DNA of 64,000 bases from Arthrobotrys musiformis (GCA_036971715.1 JAVHJL010000003.1:3968001-4032000), one strand, 5' to 3'; positions 35,605 to 46,978 are shown, counted from the first letter of the stretch. Translations and numbers: made by a program. The notes: a model not told the origin generated them from the sequence alone.

Positions 35605-36214
35605 CTAGTGTGGACCCCCTTTACGCTGTTCCGGCCGACGGATCCGGTTTTGTTTCCAGCGATAAAGAAGGGTGGGGACATAAGCCGCTGCCGGCTTTTT
35701 TGGGGTACATTCTTGCCACGGAATTGAATTTTCAATTTCTTTACAAATATTAGTTAAGTCCGTTATAGAAACTTCAGAGGTTTCTTTGAGTTCGAGGCGA
35801 TATTTGTAACCAAGCTGTGCCACCAACTCCTAGGCACCATCATGTCAGCTAGGTACGGCGACTTCGGGTAGAACAGGGGGAAGGATTTACCGATAACTGG
35901 TCCCAGGTATGGTCATTTGCCATCCCCGGTGATGGAATTCCGAGTTCTTCCCGTATAGTAGGTACGCTCACCCTCACACTCAATTTCTTGCAACGATCGT
36001 ATGCAACCTCTTCTTCTGTTTTTGGGACTAGATGAGCTGAAGAAGAAAACGTGGAGCGGCCACTTGTTTGGTCAGGTGTTTGACTCTGTTGGAATGCGGG
36101 GCTCAAATTCCCCTCTCGCAATCCAGAAAGAACCTCGACAGCGGTGTCAAACGCCGCCTGGGAGCTCTCCGCCGAAGTTGAAGCATGGAGATTTCGGGAA
36201 TTGAGGCCGGACAT
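35605..36214 (-). CDS. family B protein 2, 182 aa, two exons
   Basis: Exons are 36214-35891 and 35829-35605. The intron (35890-35830, 61 bp) begins GTAAAT, has CTGAC and ends CCTAG; phase is 0 and exon lengths are exact codon multiples. The N-terminal 75 residues are Ser/Thr/Gln-rich and differ from family B protein 1. The conserved part starts at SVPTIREELGI and continues across the splice with WDQLS-ELVAQLGYKYRL and IENSIPWQEC. The C terminus is basic (RWKQNRIRRPEQRKGG). It shares the intron position with the gene at 28858-29387. The family is not recognised. Confidence 0.6.
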
Positions 36215-37042
36215 GATTAGGGCACAGTTCCCTCCGTGTGACGGGTTTGGAAGTTGTGGGCGGGTGCAATTCGAGGCCTAGGTCGTGATTGCGGGTCGCA
36301 TTCGTACAAGAAGAAAATTCCTAGCCAACAATGTTCCTATTTATTTGTGTTGCGGAAGCAAACAGCTATGACTCCTCCGATAAGGAACCTGGGGTTTGTA
36401 CTATACGATGGGATCGAAATGAATGTGGAAGAATAGGTTGAATTCGCGTTGTGTGACATGTAGAAAAGAGAAAGGTCTCCCCATCGAAGACCAACGCAAA
36501 ATAAAATCCTTCTTTACCAAACGATAGATGTATCGACGCCAATGCGCAACATATGTTTGTTATATTCTCCAGTCGACCCAGTTTCATGAGCTATCTCGTT
36601 TTAGCCCCGACATGTCGATGTCAAATTGCATAATTGTCTTTAGCGCGGACAATGCGAGGATGTCAACAGATGACCCACTAGCTTCCTAGTCTTAAATGGA
36701 TCGTAATAACGTTGATTCGAAGGTAGGTTTCGCGTTTGCAAGGCCCTATGCGAGGGTAAGGGCTGATAACTCACCTTGCAGCATTGTGTGCACCCCCTCA
36801 ATTCGGCGAGGCTGAAGACACGGCCCAAAGCATCCACGTCGGATCAAAACAATGCTGAATTCATTAGGAAGCACTGGATAGCCCTAGCACCTGTATTAAT
36901 ACCCTTTCCCCGCCTCTTTATTCTATTCCCATTGATATCTACGACAAAACCTCACAGATTCTGCCCCAATCCCACCGGTTTCGCAGTCGATCATATCTAG
37001 TGTCGAGACCGCATTGCGGACCTGTGTCTTGAGACTATCAAG
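36215..37042. other. intergenic
   Basis: No gene is supported. A pyrimidine-rich promoter-like tract (CCCTTTCCCCGCCTCTTTATTC) precedes the gene at 37043. Confidence 0.35.
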
Positions 37043-39005
37043 ATGGAACGCTTTTACTACCCTTTTGTCTCTGAAGAAAAAATTATCGACGGAGCTCAGC
37101 CATCAACCATTCGTCTGTTTGGTGGTACGTTACTTCTCCCCACGCCCTTTCATCTCTCCTGTATGAAAAATAACGGATATATATAGAATGGTATAATGTT
37201 CAAGTCACCTTTTGCTACCATCTTGGGTCATTTTGGTACGAAGGATTCGGCCACGCTCTTAAGCGGGAAGATATAGTTTCCCTCTTTTCAAACGTCGAGC
37301 AGACGTTATTGAATAGCCTGAGAAGGCAAAAGAAATCCATAGGCAGTATACGGAAGGACTTCACGCAAGACTACTATATTCACCACCTCTCGGCTCTAAA
37401 AGATATGCACAACGTAGGCGGCCAGCCTGATAAATTCAATGAGGTATACGAGGCGATGCGGGCCAATATTCGGCAACGTAACTACTTCCAGAAATCAAAG
37501 TTTCCCTGTTTCGTCGCAGCAGATTACCCTTACCATGATCTAGTAGAACACGAAAAAGAGATAGTTCAATTGGCCATTTGGGCCGAACTAATCATGGCGG
37601 GTATCGAGTCTATGCGGAGCGAGGAGGTCAGCGCAAAAGTATTTTTGGCTTGGTTTTTGCGTTACACTACCCTAACGACAAAGTCCTTCGCGAACCGAGT
37701 ATTTTTGCCGTTTTGGGACTGGATTGAGCCAAGAGTTGATCTCACTAGGGGGGCAGTTTTCGAGGCTTTACATCGGTGCACCTGGTTACCTAGCGTCCTC
37801 CTAGAGCCTCAGGGGAGCCAAGTGGTAATTGACATTCCGATGTCTCTTGGAAGGGCTGAACTTATTGGTTCAAGTGTTAGTAACCTGCCCCGTAAATAAT
37901 TTCAAGGACCAAACAGGATTAGCTGACGCCCGCGCCCTCACAGATATTGATCGAAGATCCCGCAGGTCATTGCCCGGGAACACAAATAATAGTACCAGAA
38001 AGTGACGTTAGGAAGCCCTTAAGCCGATGCAATCCTTGTGGAAAATGGATCTGCCCATGCGATATCCACTGCAGTAGCTCTAGAAGTCCGCCGCCTGGGG
38101 CTAATCCGGAAACTGGCGAAGACATAGCAATATTAAAACTCGAGAGATTAGCCGAACTTGAATATGAAGAGGTCCTTGATCCGGGTATGGATGAATTGGT
38201 GCTCAAATCGCCGATGAAGATTATTGTTTCTGGGGGCCTGCCAAGGTGCCGCAACGAGTATTTCGGCACAGAAATATACGATGTGCGACAACTATGGCAA
38301 GTCGCGAGATTGCAAACACTTACCTTCCTACATATCTCCGGCGGCGATTATCTCTCTTGTCCTGACCGAGACCCGAGCATCGGAGGAATAGTCGACAGCT
38401 TGAACTGGATTTTTAAGAAACTTCCTTCTCTCCAAAACTTCTATTGGGATGAATTACCACCCTGTCATGACTACGAATTTGTAGGTCCACTTCCTTCCAT
38501 CGCAACCAAAAGTTTAGCCGATTTAGATCCTCCGCTAACGAAATAGGAATCTCTGATTTCATTTCCGCAATATCTCCGAACATTTGAGATGATGTCGGGA
38601 GAAAATGATCTAGACCTTAAAGGATACTTCAAAGTCGACTCTCCTGAGACGCAACCTGAAGGACCAAATAATCTCAACGAGATTTGTCTCCGATTTTCAG
38701 AAATGGTGGAAGAGAGTGTGCTTGAATATTTCTATATTCGAATCATGTATGGACCGCGTTACGTATGCAAAACGACGGAGCGTCGGTCTGAAAATCGTTT
38801 CATCGAGTTCATGGGGCTCACCGGCGTGGAGAGAGTCAACTGGGCTTCTGAGTGGAAGTGGGAAAAGGGAATTGGTGCGCCGTTGTCAAGGAATCCGATC
38901 AGCTACAAGGTTCACCGGTGTGAGTGGGAGCGGGATGAAATACGGCATAGACGAGAATACTCCACCAATTCCAGCATTATATACTATGGCAGCGAAAAAG
39001 CCTGA
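37043..39005 (+). CDS. 588-aa F-box/LRR-like orphan, four exons
   Basis: Exons are 37043-37124, 37187-37875, 37944-38480 and 38547-39005. Introns are 62, 68 and 66 bp with donors GTACGT, GTTAGT and GTAGGT, and acceptors ATATAG, CACAG and ATAG preceded by AATAAC, GCTGAC and GCTAAC. Phases agree at each junction (1, 0, 0). The N-terminal half is helical and Trp/Phe-rich (QLAIWAELIMAGIES, KVFLAWFLRYTTLTT). The third exon has a Cys-rich patch (CNPCGKWICPCDIHC) and leucine-rich-like strands (LQTLTFLHISGG, LPSLQNFYWDELP). The overall plan resembles fungal F-box/LRR-like proteins, but I see no F-box. Function unknown. Confidence 0.6.
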
Positions 39006-39148
39006 ACAAGCCTGGCTGGCCGAGTATCCACCATGATTGCTCTTACGCGTTCCCACTTATTGTATATCAACCAGCCATCTACTTTTATTTCCCCCGATCT
39101 GGGGTGCTATCGAGAATCCAATGCAATCTTTCGCGTCACTAGAAACCC

Positions 39149-39240
39149 CTATATAAAGCCTACATAAAGCCTGTCTACCTCTAGTCACTTCTCAATCTAC
39201 CCTAAACCACAACCTCCTCACTCTCAATTACTCTAGGACC
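39149..39240 (+). promoter_or_regulatory. TATA box and CT-rich leader of the gene at 39273
   Basis: TATATAAAGCC at about 39150 is followed by CACTTCTCAATCTACC-type pyrimidine-rich leader sequence and then ATG at 39273, the normal arrangement of a strong fungal promoter. Confidence 0.5.
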
Positions 39241-39272
39241 AGACACCATCCCGCTCCCTCTATCTCAACCAC

Positions 39273-39956
39273 ATGGACCGAGATCAACTGTCGAAAATTT
39301 TGGAGCAGAACTCACGGCTCCTGGATGCCGCGGTAGAGATTCTGAAGAATGTGGTTTCGCAGCAGCAGTCAGTTTGCGAGATAATTTGCAAGACCATGCC
39401 TGCGAAACGCAGGCCTTGGGCCCGGACCAAGTCGTATCGACAGAAATCCAAGCCCTTCGAGATTTTTGCGGACGACGAATCTGAAAACGCATCTAGCACT
39501 GGAAAAAAGCCACTCAAGACACTTTACCCCCCTTTCAAGCGAAAAAGAACCGAAATTGAGTCGGTAACGTCAATAGACTCAAAAACTCTGTCCATTGGAA
39601 AGGAGAACTTCCCAGAGCCCCGTCGGACTCGGCGTCGTCGCCGCCGAGCGGGCAGGGCCACACCACGTGCACACCAAACTCATCCCTGCAGACAGACCAG
39701 GGAAGAAGGTCAAACATCTCGTTACGGGGGTGACGCAAACCAAAATCCCGGTTTCGAGCATAAGACTAAGGTCGCTGAGGAAAACCCGAATCCTCAGGCC
39801 CGGGGCGCAGTTTGGAGCGGCTCCGAGACGGACGTGAAACTCCCTCCCGCCAAACGGTCGAAGCAACACCCCGAAGCACCAACACTACCAAAAAAGAATC
39901 CAGCCAAAACAAGTGGAGGCGAGGCCGTGGCTGCCTGGCTGCATAGTCTGGCTTGA
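39273..39956 (+). CDS. basic, probably nuclear protein, 227 aa
   Basis: One exon starts at ATG. The N terminus is a helix (LSKILEQNSRLLDAAVEILKNVV). Two Arg/Lys clusters follow: PPFKRKRTE at ~88-96 and RRTRRRRRRAGRA at ~117-129, which would serve as nuclear localisation or nucleic-acid binding signals. The C-terminal half is Pro/Gln/Lys-rich and ends GGEAVAAWLHSLA. No known domain is present. The G+C of the second half is higher than that of neighbours, which also opens false frames on the other strands. Confidence 0.6.
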   Translation: MDRDQLSKILEQNSRLLDAAVEILKNVVSQQQSVCEIICKTMPAKRRPWARTKSYRQKSKPFEIFADDESENASSTGKKPLKTLYPPFKRKRTEIESVTSIDSKTLSIGKENFPEPRRTRRRRRRAGRATPRAHQTHPCRQTREEGQTSRYGGDANQNPGFEHKTKVAEENPNPQARGAVWSGSETDVKLPPAKRSKQHPEAPTLPKKNPAKTSGGEAVAAWLHSLA

Positions 39957-40218
39957 GCAACGTTTCTATCATATTTTAAGCCCACATCTTGTCTTCGAAT
40001 GTAATCGTTTTACTCCCTTCTCTCTTGTTAGACTTTTAGGCGGTACGAATATATGGAAAGCTTTCCAGCCCTCAACATGTATTTAAAATAGATTGCATTG
40101 ATAACTCTTAAATTGACATGATAAATTGAATTAGAAATGTGACAAAAGTGAAACAGCTATTCATGATGGACTCCACGAGGAACCGACCGACCATGCAATA
40201 GTGAAAAAGGGATGGTGG

Positions 40219-40584
40219 CTAACTCCACAGCCAATGCATGAGTTTTTGGAGCCGTTGGGGCATGTCGATGAGTGGAATGGAACCCCCCGCGGCAAGGACA
40301 AGCTCTTTCAAGAGGATGCAGAGGATTACCATCATAAGGAGCGTAAGCCAATCGTGATGTTGCCGGTAGAGATTGGTAATAACGTTTACAATCTCCATAG
40401 ATTGGGGTTGTTCGTTTTTGGGTGGGTTGGCTCCAGGAAACGAAATCGGGTCGCCGAGCCGAGGCTGCTGAGCTGCAGACTCGACGGGGGTTTGGGGCAG
40501 CTGAGCAGCATGGGTAAACGAATCATCACCAGGGACCACAGCAGGAGTGGCAAGCTGGGCCGGGGTAATCATAGGGGTGCCCAT
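40219..40584 (-). CDS. small single-pass membrane protein, 121 aa
   Basis: ATG at 40584 starts a Pro/Gln-rich N-terminal ~65 residues. A transmembrane segment follows (WLTLLMMVILCILLKELVLAA, ~80-100), and the protein ends in a short Trp-rich tail (LQKLMHWLWS). TATAAATA stands only about 10 bases before the ATG, so transcription may begin inside and an inner ATG (residue 5) may be used, or this element is fortuitous. No homologue is recognised. Confidence 0.45.
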   Translation of the reverse strand: MGTPMITPAQLATPAVVPGDDSFTHAAQLPQTPVESAAQQPRLGDPISFPGANPPKNEQPQSMEIVNVITNLYRQHHDWLTLLMMVILCILLKELVLAAGGSIPLIDMPQRLQKLMHWLWS

Positions 40585-41280
40585 GGCTATATTTATAGAG
40601 CCGGTAAAGTAAAAGATTATTGCCGCAAGAAGCTCACTAGTTTTTTGTGGTAGACGGGTTGGTTTCTGTTGAGGATGAAAGATTTTCGCAGGTGGGTTTC
40701 TTTGCTTTAATAGAAGTTTCCCACCCTAGAACCTGTCGTGATTTATCACAAGAGAAACGTCTATATCGACTAGGTGGCGTGCTGTGGTGGCCGAGAGCGT
40801 ACTCGCATTATAGCTAGCCTCGAATCTACATTGTAGCCTGCAGTCCTTTATGCGCCTTGTTACGTTCCGAAAAAATTCCATTTATGATACGACCGGTGGG
40901 CAAATGCCACCTCATTTTGCATGCACGGGCGCGAGTTTGAACCGCATGAACGGCGATATTCGAGCTCCGCACCTTCATTAGCATATAAGCATAAGGCCAA
41001 TCACCACGTCACACGCTATTATCCTGAGCGAGGCAATCCTATGGCACTAGCGACCTTTTGCCTTATGGGTTGGCAACAGTCAGCTGCAGGGTTTCGATGC
41101 ACATTGTTGATACGTGTATGCGGGTTGAGGTGTAAGATCTACGACGTATGAAGCGTTACGGTTCTTGTTTGCAATGTACTGTTTAATTGAAGTCTTGAGC
41201 ACTCTTGTGGGTCTTCGGGGAACACTCGGGTAATGAAAACAGGAATAGATCAATGTGTCACTACTATTCTTACTTGTAGG
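40585..41280. other. intergenic
   Basis: One copy of TAGCCTCGAATCTA lies at 40815. No gene is seen. Confidence 0.4.
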
Positions 41281-41896
41281 CTAGTTTACATGAGAAATCC
41301 CCCCTTCATGTTGATAATTCCCCCATGGTATCCCCAGTTTCCTCATAATGTAAGTTAAGGCGAGCGCCATGTCTTTCACTCTCTCGACTAAATATGCTTG
41401 GGCACTTCTAGGACCGATAGTGTTGCTTTCTAAGGCCTCTAACATCTCTAGGTGTTTCTCGGCCGTTGGGATACGTTCTATGGCTCTCTCAACTCTCTCG
41501 AGCCTCTGGCTCACGTCTTGCATTGACATGGTAGCTTTACCAAGCTCAAATGCGACATGAAATTGTTGAACCGAGATAAGTTGGCTCATGGGCTGACTGT
41601 CCCGTAAATCCTGGTTGTAAGCCCTACCCGGAACAGCAGCCGTGGTACCGAGGTTTTCATGGAGCACTTGCGGATGTGAGCTTCGTGAATTGGAGCCGTC
41701 TGAAGCATTCATAGAGAAAGAGCCGTTCGCCCCATATGTATGCCCCGAATCTTCCGGTGCAAGAGGCACTGGACCGGCTGGGTGGCCCTTTGATCCCTGA
41801 ATAATTTATCTAATTAGCAAATTTTCAAACTAACAGTTTAATTCAGTATTTCTTGAGCTTACTCACCAATGCGTATGGCCTGCTGAGAGATGACAT
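41281..41896 (-). CDS. 181-aa coiled-coil protein, two exons
   Basis: A 10-codon first exon (41896-41867, MSSLSRPYAL) is joined to 41796-41281 by a 70-bp intron that starts GTGAGT, has TTGCTAATTAG and ends ATTCAG, phase 0. Lengths (30 and 516 bases) are exact codon multiples. Residues 10-70 are Gly/Ser/Asn-rich. Residues ~90-150 show a heptad-like coiled coil (MQDVSQRLERVERAIERI, KHLEMLEALESN), and a short helical tail follows (MALALTYIMRKLGIPWG). The family is not recognised. Confidence 0.55.
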
Positions 41897-42675
41897 CGTG
41901 CAATACTTAAATAGAGATAATCGACATACAAAGCGCAGCGTATACTAGCTAGCTGACGGAAGCTAGCTGTAGATCAAATTAAGAGGTGTATTGCAATAGA
42001 AACAGCTGGACCTTGGGACAGAGTCAGCAGCGAAGCGTTTTAATACAAGACTAGGTACAGAAGGGAATGTTAGTTGCGGGCCATCCCTCTAATTTATCTC
42101 TTTATGCCCTTTCTAAATCTCGAAATCATCTTATATTGAAGGGCCGCCGAGACCACTCATATTGGTGGGTCCCGCCCGTAGACGATGCTACCAACGTGTG
42201 TTGGTGCTGTGTTGTGTTGTTGTGATCTGTTCCGGGAATATGCCCCATGGCTGGTTCGCGGTGCCCATGGCCTGGGGCCTAGGCATCAAACAGCCTGACT
42301 CCCGGAATGCAAGTCTAGGCTATAGCTGCCATCTTGCCGACAACACGCTTAAAACTGCCTTTGTCGTGCAGACCCCTCCTCAACTTCACCTATCAACCCC
42401 ATTGCATTGCTGAGCCTTCGAATTTGCCCTTGCCTGCATAACAACGTTGGTTTTGATAGTTTCATCACTGCAGTGCATGCTGCCGAATTTGAAATTGTGA
42501 GACAAGGCCACAGCACTCGCATGACACGTCAGCATCTTGCCCCACAAAAAAAAGACACATATTTACTTATTCCGGCTTCAGGGCTTAAGATTAGCATGAA
42601 CAGCTGGACCAGGGCGAAAACTTTCGTTCAACGTTCCTTCCGGAAACTCTTCAACTTTTGATAACGACGGCAATC
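41897..42675. other. intergenic
   Basis: No gene is supported. A frame at 42162-42413 (+) is ATG-started but featureless. Confidence 0.35.
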
Positions 42676-43360
42676 ATGACGACCTTACCAGGGTTTTCAA
42701 GCCTTTTTGAGAGACCCGGCACTAGTACTGGTACTCCCCGTGTTCTCCGACCAAGGCTGGGACGCCAGGGCAATCTGACCACCACACATATCGTATCAGC
42801 CTTCAATAACGAGTACTGGCTTGAAAAGCAGGGAGACAGGAACGGGATAAGTCTTATGAAAAACATTTTGACGATCATACAGGTATTTTTTACGAACAAC
42901 ACTAGAAAATGTGGATGCCAAGTATTAACCTCCGCCAAAAGGAAATACTCGAAATCGTATTGGACGAGTATGAAGATCAATTTTCGAAAAGATTTCCAAC
43001 TTATCTAAGGCAAAGCGTGGCCCTCAAAAAAGCAATGCAAAATAGATTTTTTGAATTACTTGAAATGCATGAATTAGAGGATGAAGGCGATAGACTTCTA
43101 ATTAAAGAAATGATGGAAGCAACGGAGTCTTTAGAGGAGCAATCAGAAGGGCGGCATTGGTTGTTTGAACACTGCATACGTCGGACGACTGAAAACCGTA
43201 TCGCTCGTGTGAGGAATGGAACAAAGAAGAAACATCAAGGAGTTGCATATTGGGAAGATAACAGGTAACTAATCCCTGGCCCCCTTCGTTCTCACTGGAC
43301 CACCCAAAATATTCAATTAACATCAGTAGTGGAGGTAGCAGCAGGCAAAATTACCAATAG
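42676..43360 (+). CDS. family A protein 3, 199 aa, three exons, 23-bp first intron
   Basis: Exons are 42676-42882, 42906-43264 and 43327-43360. Exon 1 is 207 bases, the same as in the member at 30508, and ends at CAG in phase 0. The next exon (KMWMPSINLRQKE) lies only 23 bases on, behind GTATTT..CACTAG. Intron 2 (62 bp) runs GTAACT to AATTAACATCAG. Exon 2 carries LKKAMQNRFFELLE and EMMEATE...GRHWLFEHCI, aligned with the family signature (M-x-ST-x-D-x-WLF). The total is exactly 200 codons including stop. Either a very short intron is used or the intron was partly deleted and the gene is inactive. Confidence 0.5.
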
Positions 43361-43733
43361 GTCGAAATGCAACCCGAAGGCAGGAAATGACGGCTCGCAT
43401 GCAGGACAAACACGGCAAAAAGGTGTGACATCAAATTTCGGATATCCCCATCGAGGAGATGCAAATCGTATACTTTCTACTCAATTGCAAGTGAGGATAC
43501 GGATACGGCTACCCCGCACAACCCACCAACCTTTGTTTTTCAGGGTCTTTTCGACACCCCAACCAGCTAACGGCTGAGTGTCCCGCTCTCGTGAGCGTGA
43601 AAAAAATCTTTGGGCACTCGTTTGACAAACGCAACACAATACCAATATCAGGAGGCTAAGAATGGAAGATGGAGACCGGGTCTAAATTAGGAAACATGAC
43701 TAGTTCAGGTTAAGTAGTAGTATTTTAAGCCAA

Positions 43734-45041
43734 TCAAATAGCAACATTTTCAAGAGAGACCGCCTCTCGTACCAACATAAAACAGGTAGCTACATACTGC
43801 CGAAACCACTTCTCTCCATGTTCGGCCGGAAGCATTTTTTTGGTGATTAAAAATTGAACCAACTCTGGTAAGAGCGCCCAAGTTATAAGGGGCTCTTTTC
43901 GCCCAAATTTCTGTTGCTCCACTCCACCCGCGACAAGATGTGCCGCAACAGCAACATGTACGCTCTGATAGGCCTCGACGTTTTCGGGATCGGGGGTACC
44001 CTCAAGGTTCTTCATCCGTTCATGGAGACGAAATATATCCGTGGTGTCAATAATAGGCTGAGCACCATGCTGATGTAAAAGAGGAAGGCTTCTTGCAATT
44101 TTATCAACCATAGTACCCGAGAGCAAGCCCTCGTCTTGGAAACTAGAGCAACCTGAATCCACGCCATATAAACATTCGTAAAATAACCGATGATAGTGTT
44201 TGTAGAGGGTCGAATAAGCTGTGCCCAATCCGTTGATACCAGAGCAAGATTGACAGTGAGGCTCTCCCTCAATTTTGCGAGGCATATACTCTCGGCAGGT
44301 ATTGCATTGCAGTGGCCAAAAATAAGAGAAATGGGGATGATCAAAGTGTTCTTGCTTCCAGTGTTCATGTAGGAAGGAACGACAGGAAACTTGTCTGGAA
44401 CAAAGTACACAAACCCAGGAACGCGGGTCCAATGGGCCCGAAAACTGGGCTGAATGGGCGAGTAGTAGTTCGATAGAGGGTGAGTGCGTCATGCCGGGCG
44501 GCAAAGTTCTGAATACGGAACTCCTTGCTTCGCACGAGACACTATTTGTGTCGCGGCTCTGTAGCCGTCTGGAGTTACCCCGTAAACCAAATGCTACTGT
44601 GCCTGGTATGGAGAGCTGATCAGACAGGTGGCAACAAACTTCGAGATAAAGTCGAGTCCATATTAGGAGGCTCCCTGGTTCTACGCCAACCCCAATAACC
44701 TTCATGACGTCTGCTATCATGACTAGCGAGGGCAGGTCCTCTCGGCGGAAATCAGGCTTCGTGACGACATAAACCTGGGTTCGCAGGATTGGGAGTAGTT
44801 GGGCTTCTAAATGCCCATAGAGGCCGTTGTTCACTGTGGCAAGACAGACGGTAGAAGGTTGGTCCCAATGCGCCATCCATCTATGAAGTTTGTGAGTAAC
44901 TTGGCAATCATTGACCGTTACGTCCCACTTATAGGCCGTTTTTGAGCTCCTGGGTGAAGCCGGAATTAGAGATAGAGCTTTAAGAGGTTGTGCATGTCGA
45001 ATTAGGTTGGAAGAGGCAGAGAAGAAGACGTTGAAGTCCAT
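43734..45041 (-). CDS. zinc-finger protein, 435 aa
   Basis: One exon; the first ATG in frame is at 45041 (MDFNVFFSAS), although the frame is open 13 codons further up with no ATG. Residues ~1-200 are a globular region without a recognised motif. At ~208-275 there is CVLCSRQVSCRSFLHEHWKQEH, a C2H2-like finger, and then LQCNTCREYMP...PHCQSCSG, a second Cys4-type knuckle. The C-terminal 150 residues are helical (VHVAVAAHLVAGG, ELVQFLITKKML). DNA or RNA binding is likely, but the specific family is not identified. Confidence 0.6.
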   Translation of the reverse strand: MDFNVFFSASSNLIRHAQPLKALSLIPASPRSSKTAYKWDVTVNDCQVTHKLHRWMAHWDQPSTVCLATVNNGLYGHLEAQLLPILRTQVYVVTKPDFRREDLPSLVMIADVMKVIGVGVEPGSLLIWTRLYLEVCCHLSDQLSIPGTVAFGLRGNSRRLQSRDTNSVSCEARSSVFRTLPPGMTHSPSIELLLAHSAQFSGPLDPRSWVCVLCSRQVSCRSFLHEHWKQEHFDHPHFSYFWPLQCNTCREYMPRKIEGEPHCQSCSGINGLGTAYSTLYKHYHRLFYECLYGVDSGCSSFQDEGLLSGTMVDKIARSLPLLHQHGAQPIIDTTDIFRLHERMKNLEGTPDPENVEAYQSVHVAVAAHLVAGGVEQQKFGRKEPLITWALLPELVQFLITKKMLPAEHGEKWFRQYVATCFMLVREAVSLENVAI

Positions 45042-45408
45042 GATGTAACGCCCTATACTAGTGTATTGGCCCAGTTTCACGACTGTGGATTGGTGTCTAC
45101 CGGCGCCGACCCGATTCCGTACTTCGGACTGGGTTTTATCGTTAAAAGGTCGTCCATGATCGCAATTTCACGGGCGCGTCTAGACATGTTTATATTTCTC
45201 ATGTGGGGACGAGGTAACCCCGAAGCAATATGCACGCCGCCACGCATCACTAACCCCCTCGCGATCGACGTGTCGCGCGCCGGCCAGGCTAGGCAGTCTA
45301 TTTAGACAGGTAAGATTCTTGTACTTCCTATGTTTCAAATTACGCTCCATCCGCCTTATAATAAAAAATTAAAACGCTGTCTAGTCGTCTCAAAAAAAAC
45401 CTCCCCCA

Positions 45409-45675
45409 ATGGATAACAAAAATCATAACCTAGAGCCCGCCAGCGACAGCTGGATCCTGCTCACCTTCGTATCTATTAGCCGTTCAGAATGGGAAAGGTC
45501 TGGCCGCAACGAAAACCCAAGATACCAGCGTGAGCCTCTGACAGATTTGAACACTATTACACAACTAAAGTGCAACATAAATTCAAGCCCAGATATGACC
45601 GGACGGCCTAAACACAAAGAGGAGGCAAAAGAGAAGGCAAAAAATGAATTCCTGAAAAAAGCGATCCGAGACTAG
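45409..45675 (+). CDS. small charged protein, 88 aa
   Basis: ATG at 45409 follows an A-rich leader. The first half is mixed (SDSWILLTFVSISRSEW) and the C-terminal ~25 residues are a Lys/Glu-rich helix (GRPKHKEEAKEKAKNEFLKK). There is no GT in the last 80 bases, so the frame is not continued by splicing. Orphan. Confidence 0.35.
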   Translation: MDNKNHNLEPASDSWILLTFVSISRSEWERSGRNENPRYQREPLTDLNTITQLKCNINSSPDMTGRPKHKEEAKEKAKNEFLKKAIRD

Positions 45676-46978
45676 CACCATTCCTCATGCCATTTCCACC
45701 TTTCTGAGGCCTTCTCGCATATTAACAGGGCAGCTGTTCAAAGCGTGGGACTTTTACAACGCCGGAATGGTCGCCCGAAGCAACAGCGACCGATACCTAA
45801 ATGGCTACGGGATAGACAAGACAAAGAAAACAATGAACCGTGTTTAGGAAATTTATTGGGCTACGAAGATGGGTCATATGGTTTCCTTCAAGATATACCT
45901 AGGGTCTGCCTTCGGCTGGACTTTTAAAGCCCTTTACTGGTGGGAACCAAAGATTTTTTGCCAGCCGTTTTCTTTCGCATGCGCATGGGCTGCGAAGCTG
46001 ACCCCGCACAGAAACCGTGTTGTGACCGTGAGGTATTTTTCTTCCAACCGTTTCATCCAACAACTTAAGTACTCCGCTACCCAACTACCACAACATCATT
46101 CATCTCCCATAAAATCGATCCCGATCAAAATCCACGGCGTTTTGACTACGCCTTCCATCGATTTCTTTCTCATAGTTCTCCCACCTCACACGCCGCAGTT
46201 CCGAATGGACTGTTTTAACGACGAGGCCATGAGTCGCCTCTTACACGATAAACCCCAGACTACGACCCAGGCTCAATCTGCCTAATCCACAACTTGATCA
46301 GGCGGAGAAAGATCTGCATGCGTACCTCCCCGGCGAACCAAGCCCTCCGCATCCAAAACTCCTAATCCCGATTGGTAGTATTGGTTCTTGAATCGCCCTC
46401 GGAGACTAGGGATAGTATATTTATCTGGCTTCGTGATCCGGGTCCTCCCCCAGGCTTGGGCCGCTAAGCCAGGTGGACATACCTCCTCCAGCCTCCGAGG
46501 GCGGTTCAAGAACCAATACTATCAATTGAAAACTGAGAACTGGGATATGCTTGGTCTCGCGGTGCCAGCCAACACGGGAGTTCTGATATGCTGTCAAGTC
46601 CCCGAAACGTTCACCCCTTTCGAATTCTTCGAATCCTCCGAGCCCTGCGAATCCTCCGAAGTCTCGTCGCCACGCAGCGAAGCGGGGCGCGACATCACCA
46701 CCTTTGCGAAAAGCACCGAAAGCGAAAATCTTAAAAGCATCAGCCGTTAGAATATCAAAAGGCATCAAAAGCATCGGAAGCTAGAATATCGAAGGCAGAG
46801 AAATTAACGTCGCCGTCACATCATCCTAAACCTGATTTCTCTCAGGACTCTATTGCTACGAGATTACGCTCCCGCGGCAAAAACACGATGCACCGCGAGG
46901 AGAAATTGGGATTTGTTTAGTTCTTTTAAGTTTCCATACAATGTATTATACATTTGTACCTAGCATCTATTAATAGTA
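45676..46978. other. intergenic with fold-back element
   Basis: Frames at 45745-45927 and 45869-46285 (+) overlap in different phases; neither has domain evidence. Besides the inverted repeat at 46371-46525 there is a CCTCCGA/CTTCGAA-rich patch at 46615-46690. Confidence 0.4.
46371..46525. mobile_element. fold-back element, ~35-bp arms
   Basis: Left arm 46371-46404 and right arm 46490-46525 are reverse complements with three or four mismatches, and about 85 bases lie between them. Because of the symmetry both strands encode a similar peptide end (RGRFKNQYYQ) and start (MNRPRRL). It is a small non-autonomous element or hairpin locus; no target-site duplication is clear. Confidence 0.5.

Noticed and set aside
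44012..44410. Frame inside the zinc-finger gene
   Set aside because: It overlaps the long same-strand frame out of phase and has no ATG context or domain.
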